Shown here: piece by piece, positions 17,321-27,471 of the stretch
Position numbering within the stretch: the first letter of the stretch is position 1
Layout: every line of letters starts with the position of its first letter
Source of the DNA: Nitzschia sp. pyKryTriq1
Lineage: Eukaryota; Bacillariophyta; Bacillariophyceae; Bacillariales; Bacillariaceae
DNA length: 64,000 nt
Direction of reading: 5' to 3'
Assembly: GCA_956465555.1 (NCBI GenBank)
Contig: OY101120.1
Location: 2,722,001 to 2,786,000, forward strand
Made by a program: the position numbers and the translations under genes
The notes under the pieces: generated by a model
The model's database searches: none
Told to the model about the DNA's origin: nothing
Seen by the model: only the letters and a program-made list of their open reading frames with translations

Positions 17321-17812
17321 GGAGCCAACAATCATTAAGTATCCATTCTTCGACTCGTTGCGAACTGTATGTAGGCAGGAGCGAGGGAACGTCTCGTCTA
17401 TCATTGTCAGGACATCTACGAATAAAGAGAACAAGCAGCTAGTGGTAGTAGGTTAATTATTGAATTAATGCATTATCGTATTTCGCTCCGCTATGAGTGT
17501 TATTTCGGACCGCTATGAGAGAAAGGAACGAGGCTTATTTCATGGCGTTGTTTTGAGGATGAACGATTAGAAGAAGCGCGGGAAGAGGGAAACCTGAGAG
17601 CAAAGAACAGAAGAATATGCGAACGAAGCACATGAGAACGAGAACGGGCGGTTTCGACCTTTTAGGTTTCGGGGTCCCTACTGCCGCCGAATAAAAGGTT
17701 AATTAATGAATGAATGCATGATCGTTCTATAAAAAGAGTATTGATATTCTTTCGACAGGACACTGCACTCCTGCCTGAGTCGAAGAATGGATACTTATTG
17801 ATTGTTGGCTCC
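17321..17812. mobile_element. MITE-like element with 36-base terminal inverted repeats
   Basis: The left arm, 17321-17356, starts GGAGCCAACAATCATTAAGT. The right arm, 17777-17812, is its reverse complement with one mismatch over 36 bases. The element would be 492 bases with no coding capacity. Its interior contains the dispersed repeat shared with 15515-15618. A related sequence at about 25656-25702 matches the right arm plus some 15 flanking bases, so the right-hand copy may instead be part of a conserved upstream region of HA genes. No clear target-site duplication is visible. Confidence 0.55.
17478..17588 (+). repeat. Dispersed repeat, copy B
   Basis: This pairs with 15515-15618; see that entry for the shared blocks. 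It lies inside the inverted-repeat element 17321-17812. Confidence 0.65.
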
Positions 17813-18116
17813 TTCGCCTGTTAGCATATGTTTAATTAATAAAAAGGAAAAATTAATAAGAACGAAACATGGCATTTGATCTCTTATTTCTTTATTCCGT
17901 TATTATTATTCAATTCATCCGTCCTTTAGCCTGCGCAATTCATCCGAGTTTCGGCAGCACATGAACTTCGCCTATTTCGCGATCATCTTGTGATTTGCAA
18001 AAGTTCCGGCGTGCTTCGCATCCCATAAAATTTGTTCAGGCGCTTCGCGACCTTTGATGCTTTTGCAACAAACTACTCCGAAAGGACGAAGAATAGAATA
18101 TCATACTAACACCACC

Positions 18117-19292
18117 ATGAAGCAAGACTACAACCACAACAGCCTCTCATCCTTCTTCCAGGACGACTTTGTGAGAGTTCTAGACGGTCTGAACAAAGCC
18201 GAGGATGTGCTCCGAACTGATTGTCATGATGAATCGTTCGATCTTTATGATTATCAAGGAGAGGAGCATCCTCTCTTTGATGATTCAGAGCCCTCGTTCC
18301 CCTTGAGCTTGGTGGAGCCGCCTTCCATCGGTCCGAATGGCATTGACTTTGTGAGAGTTCTAGACGTTCTGAACAAAGCCGAGGATGTGCTCCGAACTGA
18401 TTATCTTGAAGAATCGTTCGATCTTTATGATCATCAAGAAGAGGAGCATCCTCTCTTTGATGATTCAGAGCCCTCGTTCCTCTTGAGCTTGGTGGAGCCA
18501 ACTCCCATCGGTCCGAATGGCATCGAGCATGTTGTCTCAAGCAGCAACAGCATTAGCAACAGCATGAACATGATGAATATGCTCAGCTGGATGCCCTCCT
18601 CCTTCACGACTTATTGTTCCAATCAAGCACATGACAACACCAACAACAAGAAGCGCGACTTTGAGAAGACGCATTCGTCCAGCATGATGATGATCCGACC
18701 CTCCAAACGTCAATGCAAGTCGTCATCATCATCATCATCAGCAGCAGATGACCATCTTTTGAATGTTGACGACTCATTCACATCGAACACTATTAGTACT
18801 TGTAGTAGTACTACTAGTACTAACCGATTTCGCCATTACCAAGTCGATCAATGGATAGAACGATTCGACGAATTGATCGAGTTCAAGAATCAATACGGAC
18901 ACTGCTTGGTACCGCACAGCTTTCCCGAGAACAACCAGCTCGCTCAATGGGTCAAGCGTCAACGATACCAGTACAAGCTCAAGACGGCGGGTAGTCATTC
19001 GACCCTGACGGATGAGCGTCAAGTCGAACTGGAAGAGCTTGGCTTTGTCTGGGACAGTCACAAAGCAGCGTGGTCGGAACGTTTCCAGCAGTTGAAAGAG
19101 TTTCGATTGCGATATGGACATACGAATGTATCGTGCAACTATGAAACAGATCGACCACTGGCCGTTTGGGTCAAGTGCCAACGTCGTCAAATGAAGTTGT
19201 TTCGGAAGGGACAGAAATCAACCATGAACCAAGAACGATTTCTTGCTATGGATCAACTCGGTTTCCACTGGAATCCTCGAAATCTCGTCTAG
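18117..19292 (+). CDS. Helicase-associated (HA) domain protein, copy 1
   Basis: The ATG at 18117 is chosen because it sits in a good context (CACCACCATGA), giving 391 residues; an in-frame ATG at 18057 is the alternative. Residues about 17-136 consist of a 60-residue acidic unit (DFVRVLD...SIGPNGI) present twice in tandem. A Ser/Asn linker follows, then two HA domains: RFDELIEFKNQYGHCLVP to LGFVWDSHKAAW, and RFQQLKEFRLRYGHTNV to LGFHWNP. WVKRQRYQYK and WVKCQRRQMKLF are the hallmark segments. The HA domain is a small helical fold, known from bacterial and algal proteins and thought to bind nucleic acid. Diatoms encode many such proteins. There is no helicase domain. A nuclear regulatory role is likely but unproven. 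Confidence 0.85.
   Translation: MKQDYNHNSLSSFFQDDFVRVLDGLNKAEDVLRTDCHDESFDLYDYQGEEHPLFDDSEPSFPLSLVEPPSIGPNGIDFVRVLDVLNKAEDVLRTDYLEESFDLYDHQEEEHPLFDDSEPSFLLSLVEPTPIGPNGIEHVVSSSNSISNSMNMMNMLSWMPSSFTTYCSNQAHDNTNNKKRDFEKTHSSSMMMIRPSKRQCKSSSSSSSAADDHLLNVDDSFTSNTISTCSSTTSTNRFRHYQVDQWIERFDELIEFKNQYGHCLVPHSFPENNQLAQWVKRQRYQYKLKTAGSHSTLTDERQVELEELGFVWDSHKAAWSERFQQLKEFRLRYGHTNVSCNYETDRPLAVWVKCQRRQMKLFRKGQKSTMNQERFLAMDQLGFHWNPRNLV
18165..18524 (+). repeat. Two 180-base tandem units inside a coding region
   Basis: Units start at 18165 and 18345 with GACTTTGTGAGAGTTCTAGA. They are almost identical over 180 bases (60 codons), so the duplication is in frame and probably recent. It doubles an acidic segment of the HA protein. 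Confidence 0.9.
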
Positions 19293-19566
19293 TTCGTACT
19301 CATAAGAAAGACAATAGAACATGCATTCATTCATTCATTTGACCTTCATCCCATGAATCATCATCATCATCATCATCACTTACAAAATAGAAACGTGCTA
19401 CTGCTACCCCTACTACTATCAAACAAACAACTGATGATGGTCTGTAGAAGAGAAACATGTATACCAATATCGTACCACTAGAGCAGTACTTGTTTTAGCT
19501 CGATTCGCCATGATGGCGGGTCGGGGCGGTGTCCTGCTCGAGGACATGCGACTAGTAGTATCATCA

Positions 19567-19813
19567 TCAATCATACTTGATAGTTAATAATAAGGCATGC
19601 TTGGTCGGGTAGTAGAACTTCCATTTCGAAGAAGATCCGTAGTCGGATCTCCGAGAGGAATATATCCCGATCTTTGCTTTGCGCTTTTGATAGACATAGA
19701 GTGCACCCAGGATCAAGACGATAAAGAATACCACCGTCAGGGGACGTTCCTCTTGAAAGACATTATTTGGACGCCGATGTGCTGAATCATTGTTGTGGGT
19801 AGGATTGTAGCTA
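19567..19813 (-). pseudogene. Possible orphan last exon of a single-pass membrane protein
   Basis: On the minus strand an open frame ends at TGA 19569-19567. It encodes a polar stretch (HSYNPTHNNDSAHRRPNN), then PLTVVFFIVLILGALYVYQK and a basic, Tyr-rich tail (KRKAKIGIYSSRRSDY...KWKFYYPTKHA). The hydrophobic core flanked by Lys/Arg looks like a real transmembrane segment with a cytoplasmic tail and not random DNA. There is no in-frame ATG, and upstream the sequence runs into the 183-base repeat, where a CTTCAG/GT acceptor-like site lies near 19826. No upstream exon was found. It is either the last exon of a spliced gene or a remnant cut by the repeat. Confidence 0.35.
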
Positions 19814-19996
19814 TGATGGGTACCTGAAGGTATGGGCTGCTACCCCCGCCCGTAACTTGCAGTTAAGGCTAGGTTCGATAGAGGGGTTAGTTGGTTCGAT
19901 AGAGGGGTTAGTTGGTACCCATCAAGGGGATAAACGATACCCTAGACCCTGAAAAGGGTTAACACCTAAATGCACCGCCCCCAAAACACCCCATTT
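19814..19996 (+). repeat. 183-base dispersed repeat, copy A
   Basis: It is about 98% identical by eye (4 differences) to 33136-33318. It starts TGATGGGTACC, and the reverse complement GGTACCCATCA lies at 19914-19924, so the first 111 bases have 11-base perfect inverted ends. Inside, a 21-base unit (GGTTCGATAGAGGGGTTAGTT) is directly repeated. GGTTCGAT resembles a polymerase III B box, so a SINE-like origin is possible. The A box is not convincing. Confidence 0.85.
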
Positions 19997-20547
19997 GGTT
20001 AGCGCAGTCATAAACTAATAGATATTTATTCGATTCGATGTACTGTACGTACTTTTTCTACCGGGAGTCTACGTACGTAAAGTAAAAACGCGCCCTTTTG
20101 GGTTCTTGGGATCGGGTCATTCGGGTCATTCACTGCTGCATTATGCAGGATGTATGTGACTTCGCAAAATGCACATCCACTTCAACAAGTAGTGTTCGAC
20201 ATAACCCAGCTAACTATCCACCGCACCATAATACGAGAGCAGGTTACAGAAGACTAATACTATTCCATTCGACAGGAGTTGTAAAAGCTCATACGTATTC
20301 GTATTATTATTGCTATTGTTGCCCAGTCGCTGCCGCCGCCATGGCAACAAGAAGAGTTCCAATATATTCATAGTAGTGCGTGGCCTACTGCTGCTGCTGC
20401 TGCTGCTGCTGGTGGTGCTGGTGGTGAGAGGAAGCTCATATCACATCCAAAGAATAATAATCGAGCTCATATCCCCTGCTGTCCATGCACACCGGCAATC
20501 GGTCGTGTCAAGGACGACCTCCATTATTACTACAGTAGTATCGCAGA

Positions 20548-21401
20548 ATGGGATCTTGTGGATCCAAGAAAGCGTGGCCGCCACCGCCGCCACCCCCTCC
20601 GCAATCATCGTCAACCAAGGAACAACAGGAAGCGGAAACAGCAAGAACTCCCAAGACTACTACGAGTATTCACGAGAGGAGTTTCCGGGAAGAACAAAAC
20701 ATTGAGGTGGATGAGGATATTGATGTTGATGATGATGATGATGACCATGAAGAAGTGCTTGTAGAAATAGCTGAAGAAGAAGATGATGATGATGATGAAC
20801 AAGCTTCAGTTCCACCACCATGGCCCATTTCACCCACTTTGACGACGAGGACGGCAGCGTCTTATTCTCCAATGAGAAACAATAACAACAACAACAACAA
20901 CAACAACATGAGCAGTCGATCTTTGTCGTCGGATCATGCGGCTCAATCATCATCATCATCATCATCACCTTTTCCATCCACTTCTACACTTCCACCCCCT
21001 CCGCCGCCTACTAGTGCTGCTACTACTAGAAGACTCCTCGAAGTGCCCGTCAAGAATCCTATCAAGACCAAACTCATAGTGACCGAATCGGATTTCTTCA
21101 ATGACAATAAGTTTGCCGCCGCCGCCGCCGCCATCGACGACGACGACGACGACGACGACGAGGTATTGGAGTTTGATGACTTTGATGATCTTGGTCCAAA
21201 TAATGCGGTGGCAGGACCACAAAACTACGTATTGAATACTGCAACTACCACTACTACTACTGCTGCTGCTGCTAATAGCCAAGAAACACGACATGACCAT
21301 GCTGCTGCTGCTGCTACCTTTGGAGATTCGTTTGCTACTAGTACACGTAGCAGCAACAGTGGGAGTATCGAAGAGACAGTCTTGAAGGATGCTGATCCTG
21401 G

Positions 21402-21435
<34 letters not shown>

Positions 21436-23676
21436 AACAACACGCTCTATCGAAGAAACAATTCATATCATTCCTCGGCCAGTTCGAGTTACGAAGAAAT
21501 TGTGATTGATAGTGACGATGATGAAGAGTTGTTTGAAGTCGAAAGTGTCAAAGAAGGAGAAAATAATAATAGTGACAATGATGATGATGATGATGATGCC
21601 TACGAAGAAGAGGTCATTGATGACGCCACCTATGAGGCCTTTATTCGTGCCCAAGAGGCGTCGCATGGAGCATTGACCTTTGATGACTTTATTGTTCATC
21701 AACATCAACATCAAGAAGAAGAAGAAGGTCATGATACTACTCCCCAATCAGCATTGACTTTGGAAATTTTCAATTCTCCTTCCCAAGCTCATCCTGCTAT
21801 TAGTACATTGACCCTGGATGCCGCGGCGTTTCAACCAACATCTACTACTAGTACTACCACAAATGGTTACGGAGAAGAGGAACAATCGGAAGAAGGGTCG
21901 TCCGACATGATGAAAATGCCCAGCACTTTGGAAATGCATCCACAGCATCACCATGATGATTATCAGCATAATCATCATCAGCATCAGCATCAGCATCAGC
22001 ATGATAACAATGACAATTCGAAGGTGGCATCACCATTGAACGTTTCCGCCCTATCGCCCTTTTCGACCGATAGCGGAACCGCTGGGACTTTTACGGGGAT
22101 GGATTTGGAAGTTATTCAAGGGGAGAATCGCCACCACCATGGTCAAGAGCAAGACCATAGTGGTACTACTACTACTACTACTACTACGGATCAACACGGC
22201 TTTCTCTTCAGCCCGCTTTCTGTAGCGACTACTACTAGAAGTAGTAATACTCCGAGTCAACAACAGCAACAACGCTCCGGACTGACACTCATTGTGGAAT
22301 CCTCTGACTTGCCACCACCGATGATGTCACCCTTGACACTCAAAGGCTTTGATGACCAGGGAGAGCCGAAATTAAAAGTTCCAAAAAGCGGGCGTTCCAA
22401 ATCCAAGGAAAATGACAAGACACGAGACAAGAGACATCGTCATCCTCGTAAAGACAAAAAACGACACGACGATGATCATGGTGACAACAAGGAAAGGACA
22501 AAGAAATCATCCTCTCGGGGGGAAAGAATAAGGTCCAAAGAATCGTCGTCCAAGCTGGAAACGAATGGACGAAAGACTCGTCCCACTGGGCAAAATGGTG
22601 ATGCGCACAAGGAGGCTGAAGAGAAAGAACGCCGCAAACATCGTCGGAGAAGAAAAGATGAGACGAATCCTCCTCCTCGAGCAGCCAAAGAATCTTCGCC
22701 GCCGGGCAAAGACGGTGAAAAACGTGACAAAAAGAAACGAAAAAGCGAGCGGGATAAACGGGGGAAGAGCACCGAATCAACGGGAGAGGACAAGCCAAAA
22801 TTACTTTCATCCTCTGACACTCGTCAACGCGATGCGCCATCCGTGGGCACACATAGTACTGATAGCGGTACGAATAGCCCAATCGTCTTGACCAAGAGTC
22901 AGCGTGATTTGAAGCCAACATCACCCTCCCCCTTGGAAAAACCAAGATCATCAAGAATCATTAAATACGTACCCAGAGGCAGTGGTCCGGATGGAAAGGA
23001 TGAGAAGTCAGTCGATCGTAAATCTGTGACAAGCGGTCGATCTCGCCAATCTGGCCGATCTAGTACTACCAGGAATGGGAGTACTACTACTGGAACGAAT
23101 GGGGAAACGATAGGCAAATCTGTGACAAGCGGCCGATCTCGCCAATCTGGCCGATCTACTACTTCTGCTAGCAGGAATGGGAGTACTACCACTGGAACAA
23201 ATGGGGAAAAGTTAAGCAAATCTGTGACAAGCGGCCGATCTCGCCAATCTGGCAATGGGAGTACTACTGGAACGAAGGGGGAAAAGTTACACAAATCTAT
23301 GACAAGCGGCCGATCTCGCCAATCTGGCCAATCTACTACTAGTAGTAGCAGGAATGAGAGTACTACTGGAACGCACGGGGAAAAGATAGGTGGGTCGGGG
23401 ATGACCACCAAAGAGAAAAGGCCAAGAGACAGTAAATCTCATCGACACAAGGGCGACAAGAGTGGCTCTGGTACTACTACTAGTAAAGGCGATGCAAAGG
23501 CGGTAGGCGAGGGAAAATCTGATCGGGTTAGTAGTAGAAGTGCAGATGAAAAGGGGAAATCAAACTCTAGCAGCAAAAAGAGAAAGGAGGACACCGAAAA
23601 GAGCTCCTCAAAAGAACGAAGGACGAAGAAATCCACCAGCAAAGAGAAAGAATCACGAAGTCGGAGGTCGGAATGA
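20548..23676 (+). CDS. Large acidic/basic disordered protein with an MGSC acylation motif
   Basis: A 1,042-residue protein in one exon. It starts MGSCGSKK: Gly2 with Ser6 fits N-myristoylation and Cys4 fits palmitoylation, so membrane anchoring is likely. Polyproline and acidic runs follow. The middle holds SYEEIVIDSDDDEELFEVESV, ATYEAFIRAQEASHGALTFDDFI, and SALTLEIF/STLTLDAAAF patches resembling the protein at 7842. The last 350 residues are Lys/Arg/Ser-rich (repeated RSKSKE, KKRKSERDKRGK) and contain four or five SVTSGRSRQSG repeats (about residues 825-930). Homopolymers of Asn, Ala, Asp, Thr and His are common. No enzyme domain is present. It may be a membrane-tethered scaffold with an acidic head and a basic tail. 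Confidence 0.7.
23020..23390 (+). repeat. In-frame minisatellite, SVTSGRSRQSG units
   Basis: Four units each carry AAATCTGTGACAAGCGG or a close variant (starts near 23022, 23118, 23217 and 23295), with variable spacers of 75-100 bases made of AGTACTACT and AACGGGGAAA-type words. All preserve the frame of the surrounding gene. Confidence 0.75.
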
Positions 23677-23941
23677 ACCAACCAGGAGCCTTTCTTTTTC
23701 TTGACCGGCCAGACGCCGACTGCCCGCTAAAGGCGACCGCCCGGGGAACCCGGTCATATTGCATGTTTCTCGTAAAGACGATCACTTTGTCGCTCCTTTC
23801 GTACTCCAACTACAGGCAAGTCGCAGACCAATGGAATAAAGTGCCAAGACTAGTAATATGAAGAATGCAACATTAGTATCTGACCAAAAGGAACTCCGTC
23901 ATCTTTTCAACGAAACTGAAAACTTGTTAGTTTGCGCTTAT

Positions 23942-25364
23942 TCATGTAGTTTGCGCTTGTTCTTGTCGCTGGGACCGACCAGACAAGGACTTGCCCAAGA
24001 GATCTTTGTACGATAAGGGGTTGCTGGATCTGGAATTTTTTTTCCAAGCACTCGGATCAAAACAAAAGCTCAGCTTGGCAAGTTTGGCAACGCGGTCCCA
24101 TGTCATGGAACTTAGTTGCTGATTCGGTCCGTCAGCACAGAAGAGCTTGAATTGCCGACGTTCTTGGGAGCGCGTAGTAGAAAAGGAAAGAATACAACAA
24201 CGGTCAGTATGACGAGTCATCAGTCGACGTTTGCTGCTGATGGGATGGCGGCAGGCAGCAGGGACGCAGCAGCTCAAAACAATAAGAGGGGTACTTACGA
24301 CATTTCACCCATGTTGCGAGCTGTGGATTCTCAGAATACTTGGGTGGCACGTCGGCATGACCCTTTTGATGGCGAAATTCATTGACCTCGTTCAATCGCT
24401 CCTCCCAAAATGCGGAATGACTTTCCCATACAAAGCCCACCTCGTTGAGCTTTTCCAGACGATCCGGCGTGAGATTGGAGGATACACCACGTCCTCCTTT
24501 GAGGAGCTTGTATTGATATCGTTGGCGCTTGACCCATTGACTCAGGGCAGGATTCTGTGGCCAGCGAGTGGGGACCATCACATGTCCGAATTCTTTTCGA
24601 AAGTCTTGGAGTTCTTTGAATCGAAGCATCCACACACCACTACTGGAAGATCCTCCTCCTGCTCGAGTGGGACTGGTGCTGCTGTGTGGTTGTACTCGAG
24701 AAGAAGATTCGGACAGGGACGAGGACGACGGAAAGTCGGTTCGATTGCCACGAGGACTAGTAATAGAGCTAGTACCAGAAACAGTCACTGTTGTTGCTGC
24801 CTCATCGTGACAATCTTCCGCTACGACGAAGCCTTGTAGTTGTTGAAGTTCACAGTACCACTGATGGACGTCGTGAGGCGACAGTTCTTGGCTTTCTTGT
24901 TGAATGGGAGGGCTGATGCTGATGCCAATATGGTCATTGAAACAGTAACCTTGTCTTGCTTCTTCATCTGGTAGTACGTTTGCCGCATGTGCTGATCGAG
25001 CAGTAGATGTAATAGTATTGGTGGATACTCTATTACCCATCATAATACTACTAATATGGTCGTTGGTGTTCGTCAAGAACGTCCGTATCATGTCGTGATC
25101 GTCCTCGTGGCTCACTACTTCTTCTTGCCGCCGTCCTCCTCCTTGCTGGGCAAGAATACTGCGTCCAGCCACAGCGGCGCGGCTCGTGAAACTGCTGCGG
25201 CCATCTTCAGGAGAGGGATACGATCCCCACATCATACTTGTTCTCGTCAAAGGCTCGTTGTCCTCCTCTTTCTGGCATATTTCTTTTTCTTCTTCTCTCA
25301 ACGGCCGGGGCTCCAGGGACGGAATAAGAGCCTCGTTCCATACAGGCTCGTCCATATTATTCAT
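23942..25364 (-). CDS. HA-domain protein, copy 2, two exons
   Basis: Exon 1 (25364-24299) encodes a Ser-rich, disordered region then one full HA domain (RFKELQDFRKEFGHVMVP to VGFVWESHSAFW). The second HA domain stops abruptly after WVKC. A donor GTAAGT begins at 24298, and an acceptor (CCCAAG) ends at 24163. Exon 2 (24162-23942) begins AACGTCGGCAATTC. Splicing (phase 1, 136-base intron) gives WVKCQRRQFKLF, exactly the segment of the paralog at 18117 (WVKCQRRQMKLF), and a tail ending in a W-like HA terminus (FDPSAW). The product is 428 residues. Reading through the intron gives an unrelated 31-residue tail. It is transcribed away from the DHxAW gene at 27067 and is likely a nucleic acid-binding regulator. 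Confidence 0.85.
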
Positions 25365-27066
25365 GGTATGCGGGTATAATATGGTGGTGGTGGTGGTGGT
25401 GGTGGTTGAGAATGGGTTTTATGGATGAATTCTGTAACCGGTATGGGAATGGGAGAATGAATCGAGTGGGCGTGGAGCGTGTTTGTATTTTTTGTAGCGA
25501 ATGAACAGTCGATACTTATTGCTGGAAGGGAATGTATCAGCTGGCGAGAGGAGATTGGCATTTGGCACGTTTTTTTCTCTATCATCGTGAAGCCAGTAGT
25601 AGCGCCAAAACTCGAAAACAAACAACGAGAAACCAAAGATGCGGGCATATTATTATATGTGCTAACAGGCGAAGAAGCCAACAATCATTAAGTATCCATT
25701 CTCAGCGCTTACACCAATCGACAGGTTACCACTCACAGAGAGGAGTCCAGGAAGTCAAAGAACTCGCAGGGGTCGACTATATTGTTTCACTACCTTGATT
25801 GGGAAGCTATTCGGCGCCTTCTCGTTGACGGCAGACCCGGTATGACAAGATCTTTTATGAACAAGAAGCGCAACATCATCTACAAACACAACTCCAAAAA
25901 AGAGACCGCAAGAGACAAGCTCAGAAATCCAAAAAGACAACGAATTGCAAGACCCTACGCTACAATTCTACTACGCAAACGAAACAGACAACTTGACAAG
26001 CGATCTATCCCTTTTTTACTTTTAATTTAATTCCCACCCGCCCGCCCGGGCCTTCCAGCTGGCGTCGCTAAGCTCGAAGTCCTAAGGATGTAGAGACCTT
26101 TGGTCGTCTCACGACAGCCATGGTGACCTACTCTGAAAGACTGACAGTCTCCAGTGTGCCCTTGGATCCCCACGGCCATCGGGTGGTCGTACCTATTAAC
26201 CACCACTTTCTTTACCTCATCCACTGTCCCGATAACCTTCGATACGAGCTGTCCATACCTTTTCAGTTATGATACGCACCCATCATTATCCTATAGAACG
26301 TTTCTGATCGGATCGACGAATGGAACATGCTTCGACGGGTGTTTCACTACCTGCTGGTCATTGATCCTAAAACAGCCCCATACCGTGTTCGGATTACGAA
26401 TAGGACCAACATTGAAAATGATTATTATTTATCAGGCAAGAATCGTGATTGACGACACAGAGATCAAGTGCGCGTGCGTGTTTGTATGTTTTGTAGCGAA
26501 TATTTAAAGCAAGTTTAAAGGAGATATGCATTTTGTGTCTCGTCGAAGTAATTTCTACCCGCATCAGATGGAAGTTGTACCTGCTCTTACATATTTAAAA
26601 ACTGGTTTATCTGGCAAGAATCGGACGAACACCAAAGAATACTTATGATTGACGACACATCATGTTCGAAAGCCACTTACATGCTACAAAACGAGAAGCT
26701 CAAAACGCTTCTGAAAATCAACTAGTGTGCAGTACTACAGCTCTGGTAGAGAGGACCTTTTCATTCGAACTACCATTCCCAGCTTGCCCATGGAGTACTT
26801 TAAGTTCTCTGCTGTTCTCTGACTTTAAAGATTGTAGACATCGAGAACGTCTTAGTTCGCTGATACTGGTACAGAGAACCGTTCTCTGTACCAGCTGTTC
26901 TCAGGTAGGCGCTTCTCAAAAGGCAACAAACGCCCACGCTTCCAAGTCGACAGGTGCTAAGTGCTGAAGAATTTCCATCCTGTTGATCCTTGTCCCATAA
27001 AAAATCAAACTTTGTACTACTCTAGTAGCAGATGCTTCGTACAAAAATAATCATACAAAAATAATC
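25365..27066. other. Divergent intergenic region of module 2, decayed repeats
   Basis: This holds a CCA/GGT run (25383-25405), the HA upstream element (25656-25702), and a segment (about 25730-26350) with broken frames that look like an old transposon but match no family I recognise. Two related words occur near 26435 and 26607 (GGCAAGAATCG). A block at 26690-26790 resembles the reverse complement of 44957-45060 in module 3. No intact gene. Confidence 0.5.
25656..25702 (+). repeat. HA upstream element, module 2 copy
   Basis: AACAGGCGAAGAAGCCAACA, then ATCATTAAGTATCCATTCT, matches the reverse complement of 17777-17828 (module 1) over about 45 bases with a few differences. Relative to each HA start codon it lies some 230-300 bases upstream in the same orientation. 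Confidence 0.65.
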
Positions 27067-27471
27067 ATGACTTGCTCACCACCACCACCACCATCATCAT
27101 TATCATCTTTCAGGTATGACAACGATATCACCACCACATTCCTCATGGATGCTGGCAGCAACCACCACCGCACCACGAGGAATCATAGGGACGAGGAGGA
27201 TCACCTCGCCTGGATTGTTGGGATCCTCGAGAGCGCAGAACGGATTGTCAACGAAGCCGATGACTTGTTCTGCTTTGGTGATGATGATCCTCCTCGACCT
27301 CCGTCATCAAAGATGGGAGGACCAGCAGCACAAACAGAAGAAACTACCGGTGGTGCTGAACAACAACAAGCATCATCATCCCCGGAAGAAGACTTGAGGA
27401 CTTCTCTCGGCAGTGCCGGCCGCGGCCAGGGCGAAGAACCAAGAAAGAATCATGATTACAACGAGGACTAG
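27067..27471 (+). CDS. DHxAW protein, copy 2 (unknown function)
   Basis: 134 residues. The order is the same as in the paralog at 16208: MTCSPPPPPSSLSSF head, YDNDITTTFLMDA, HH, then EDHLAWIVGILESAERIVNE and ADDLFCFGDDD. The tail contains PPRPPSSKMGGPAAQTEET and EEDLRTSL. Both segments recur in the decayed copy at 44032-44210. In that copy the DDDSxSSSAS ending directly follows RTSL. Here the same ending (DDDSPSSSASKGGC, TGA at 27514-27516) lies in the same frame just after the TAG stop. A 63-base insertion bearing the stop, or a deletion in the other copy, explains the difference. Function unknown. Confidence 0.62.
   Translation: MTCSPPPPPSSLSSFRYDNDITTTFLMDAGSNHHRTTRNHRDEEDHLAWIVGILESAERIVNEADDLFCFGDDDPPRPPSSKMGGPAAQTEETTGGAEQQQASSSPEEDLRTSLGSAGRGQGEEPRKNHDYNED

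Larger units (their letters stand above)
16850..18116. other. Intergenic region of module 1
   Basis: Between the DHxAW gene and the HA gene lie a 36-base terminal-inverted-repeat pair (17321-17812) and a dispersed repeat copy (17478-17588) inside it. A weak 96-codon frame at 17048-17338 is not supported. The last 200 bases (CGCTTCGCG-type words) are probably the HA promoter and 5' leader. Confidence 0.5.
19293..20547. other. Intergenic with an orphan exon-like frame and a dispersed repeat
   Basis: This contains an AT/CATC run (19350-19380), the exon-like stretch 19567-19813 (minus), the 183-base repeat 19814-19996 and a CTG run (about 20385-20410). The final 150 bases lead into the MGSC protein gene. 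Confidence 0.5.

Noticed and set aside
17048-17338. A 96-codon frame upstream of the MITE-like element
   Set aside because: It starts at a non-ATG codon, ends in the inverted-repeat arm and has no similarity I recognise.
25730-26350. Possible transposase remnant in the module 2 intergenic region
   Set aside because: Only short frames with no catalytic motif remain. I cannot assign a family, so I mention the stretch only as decayed sequence.
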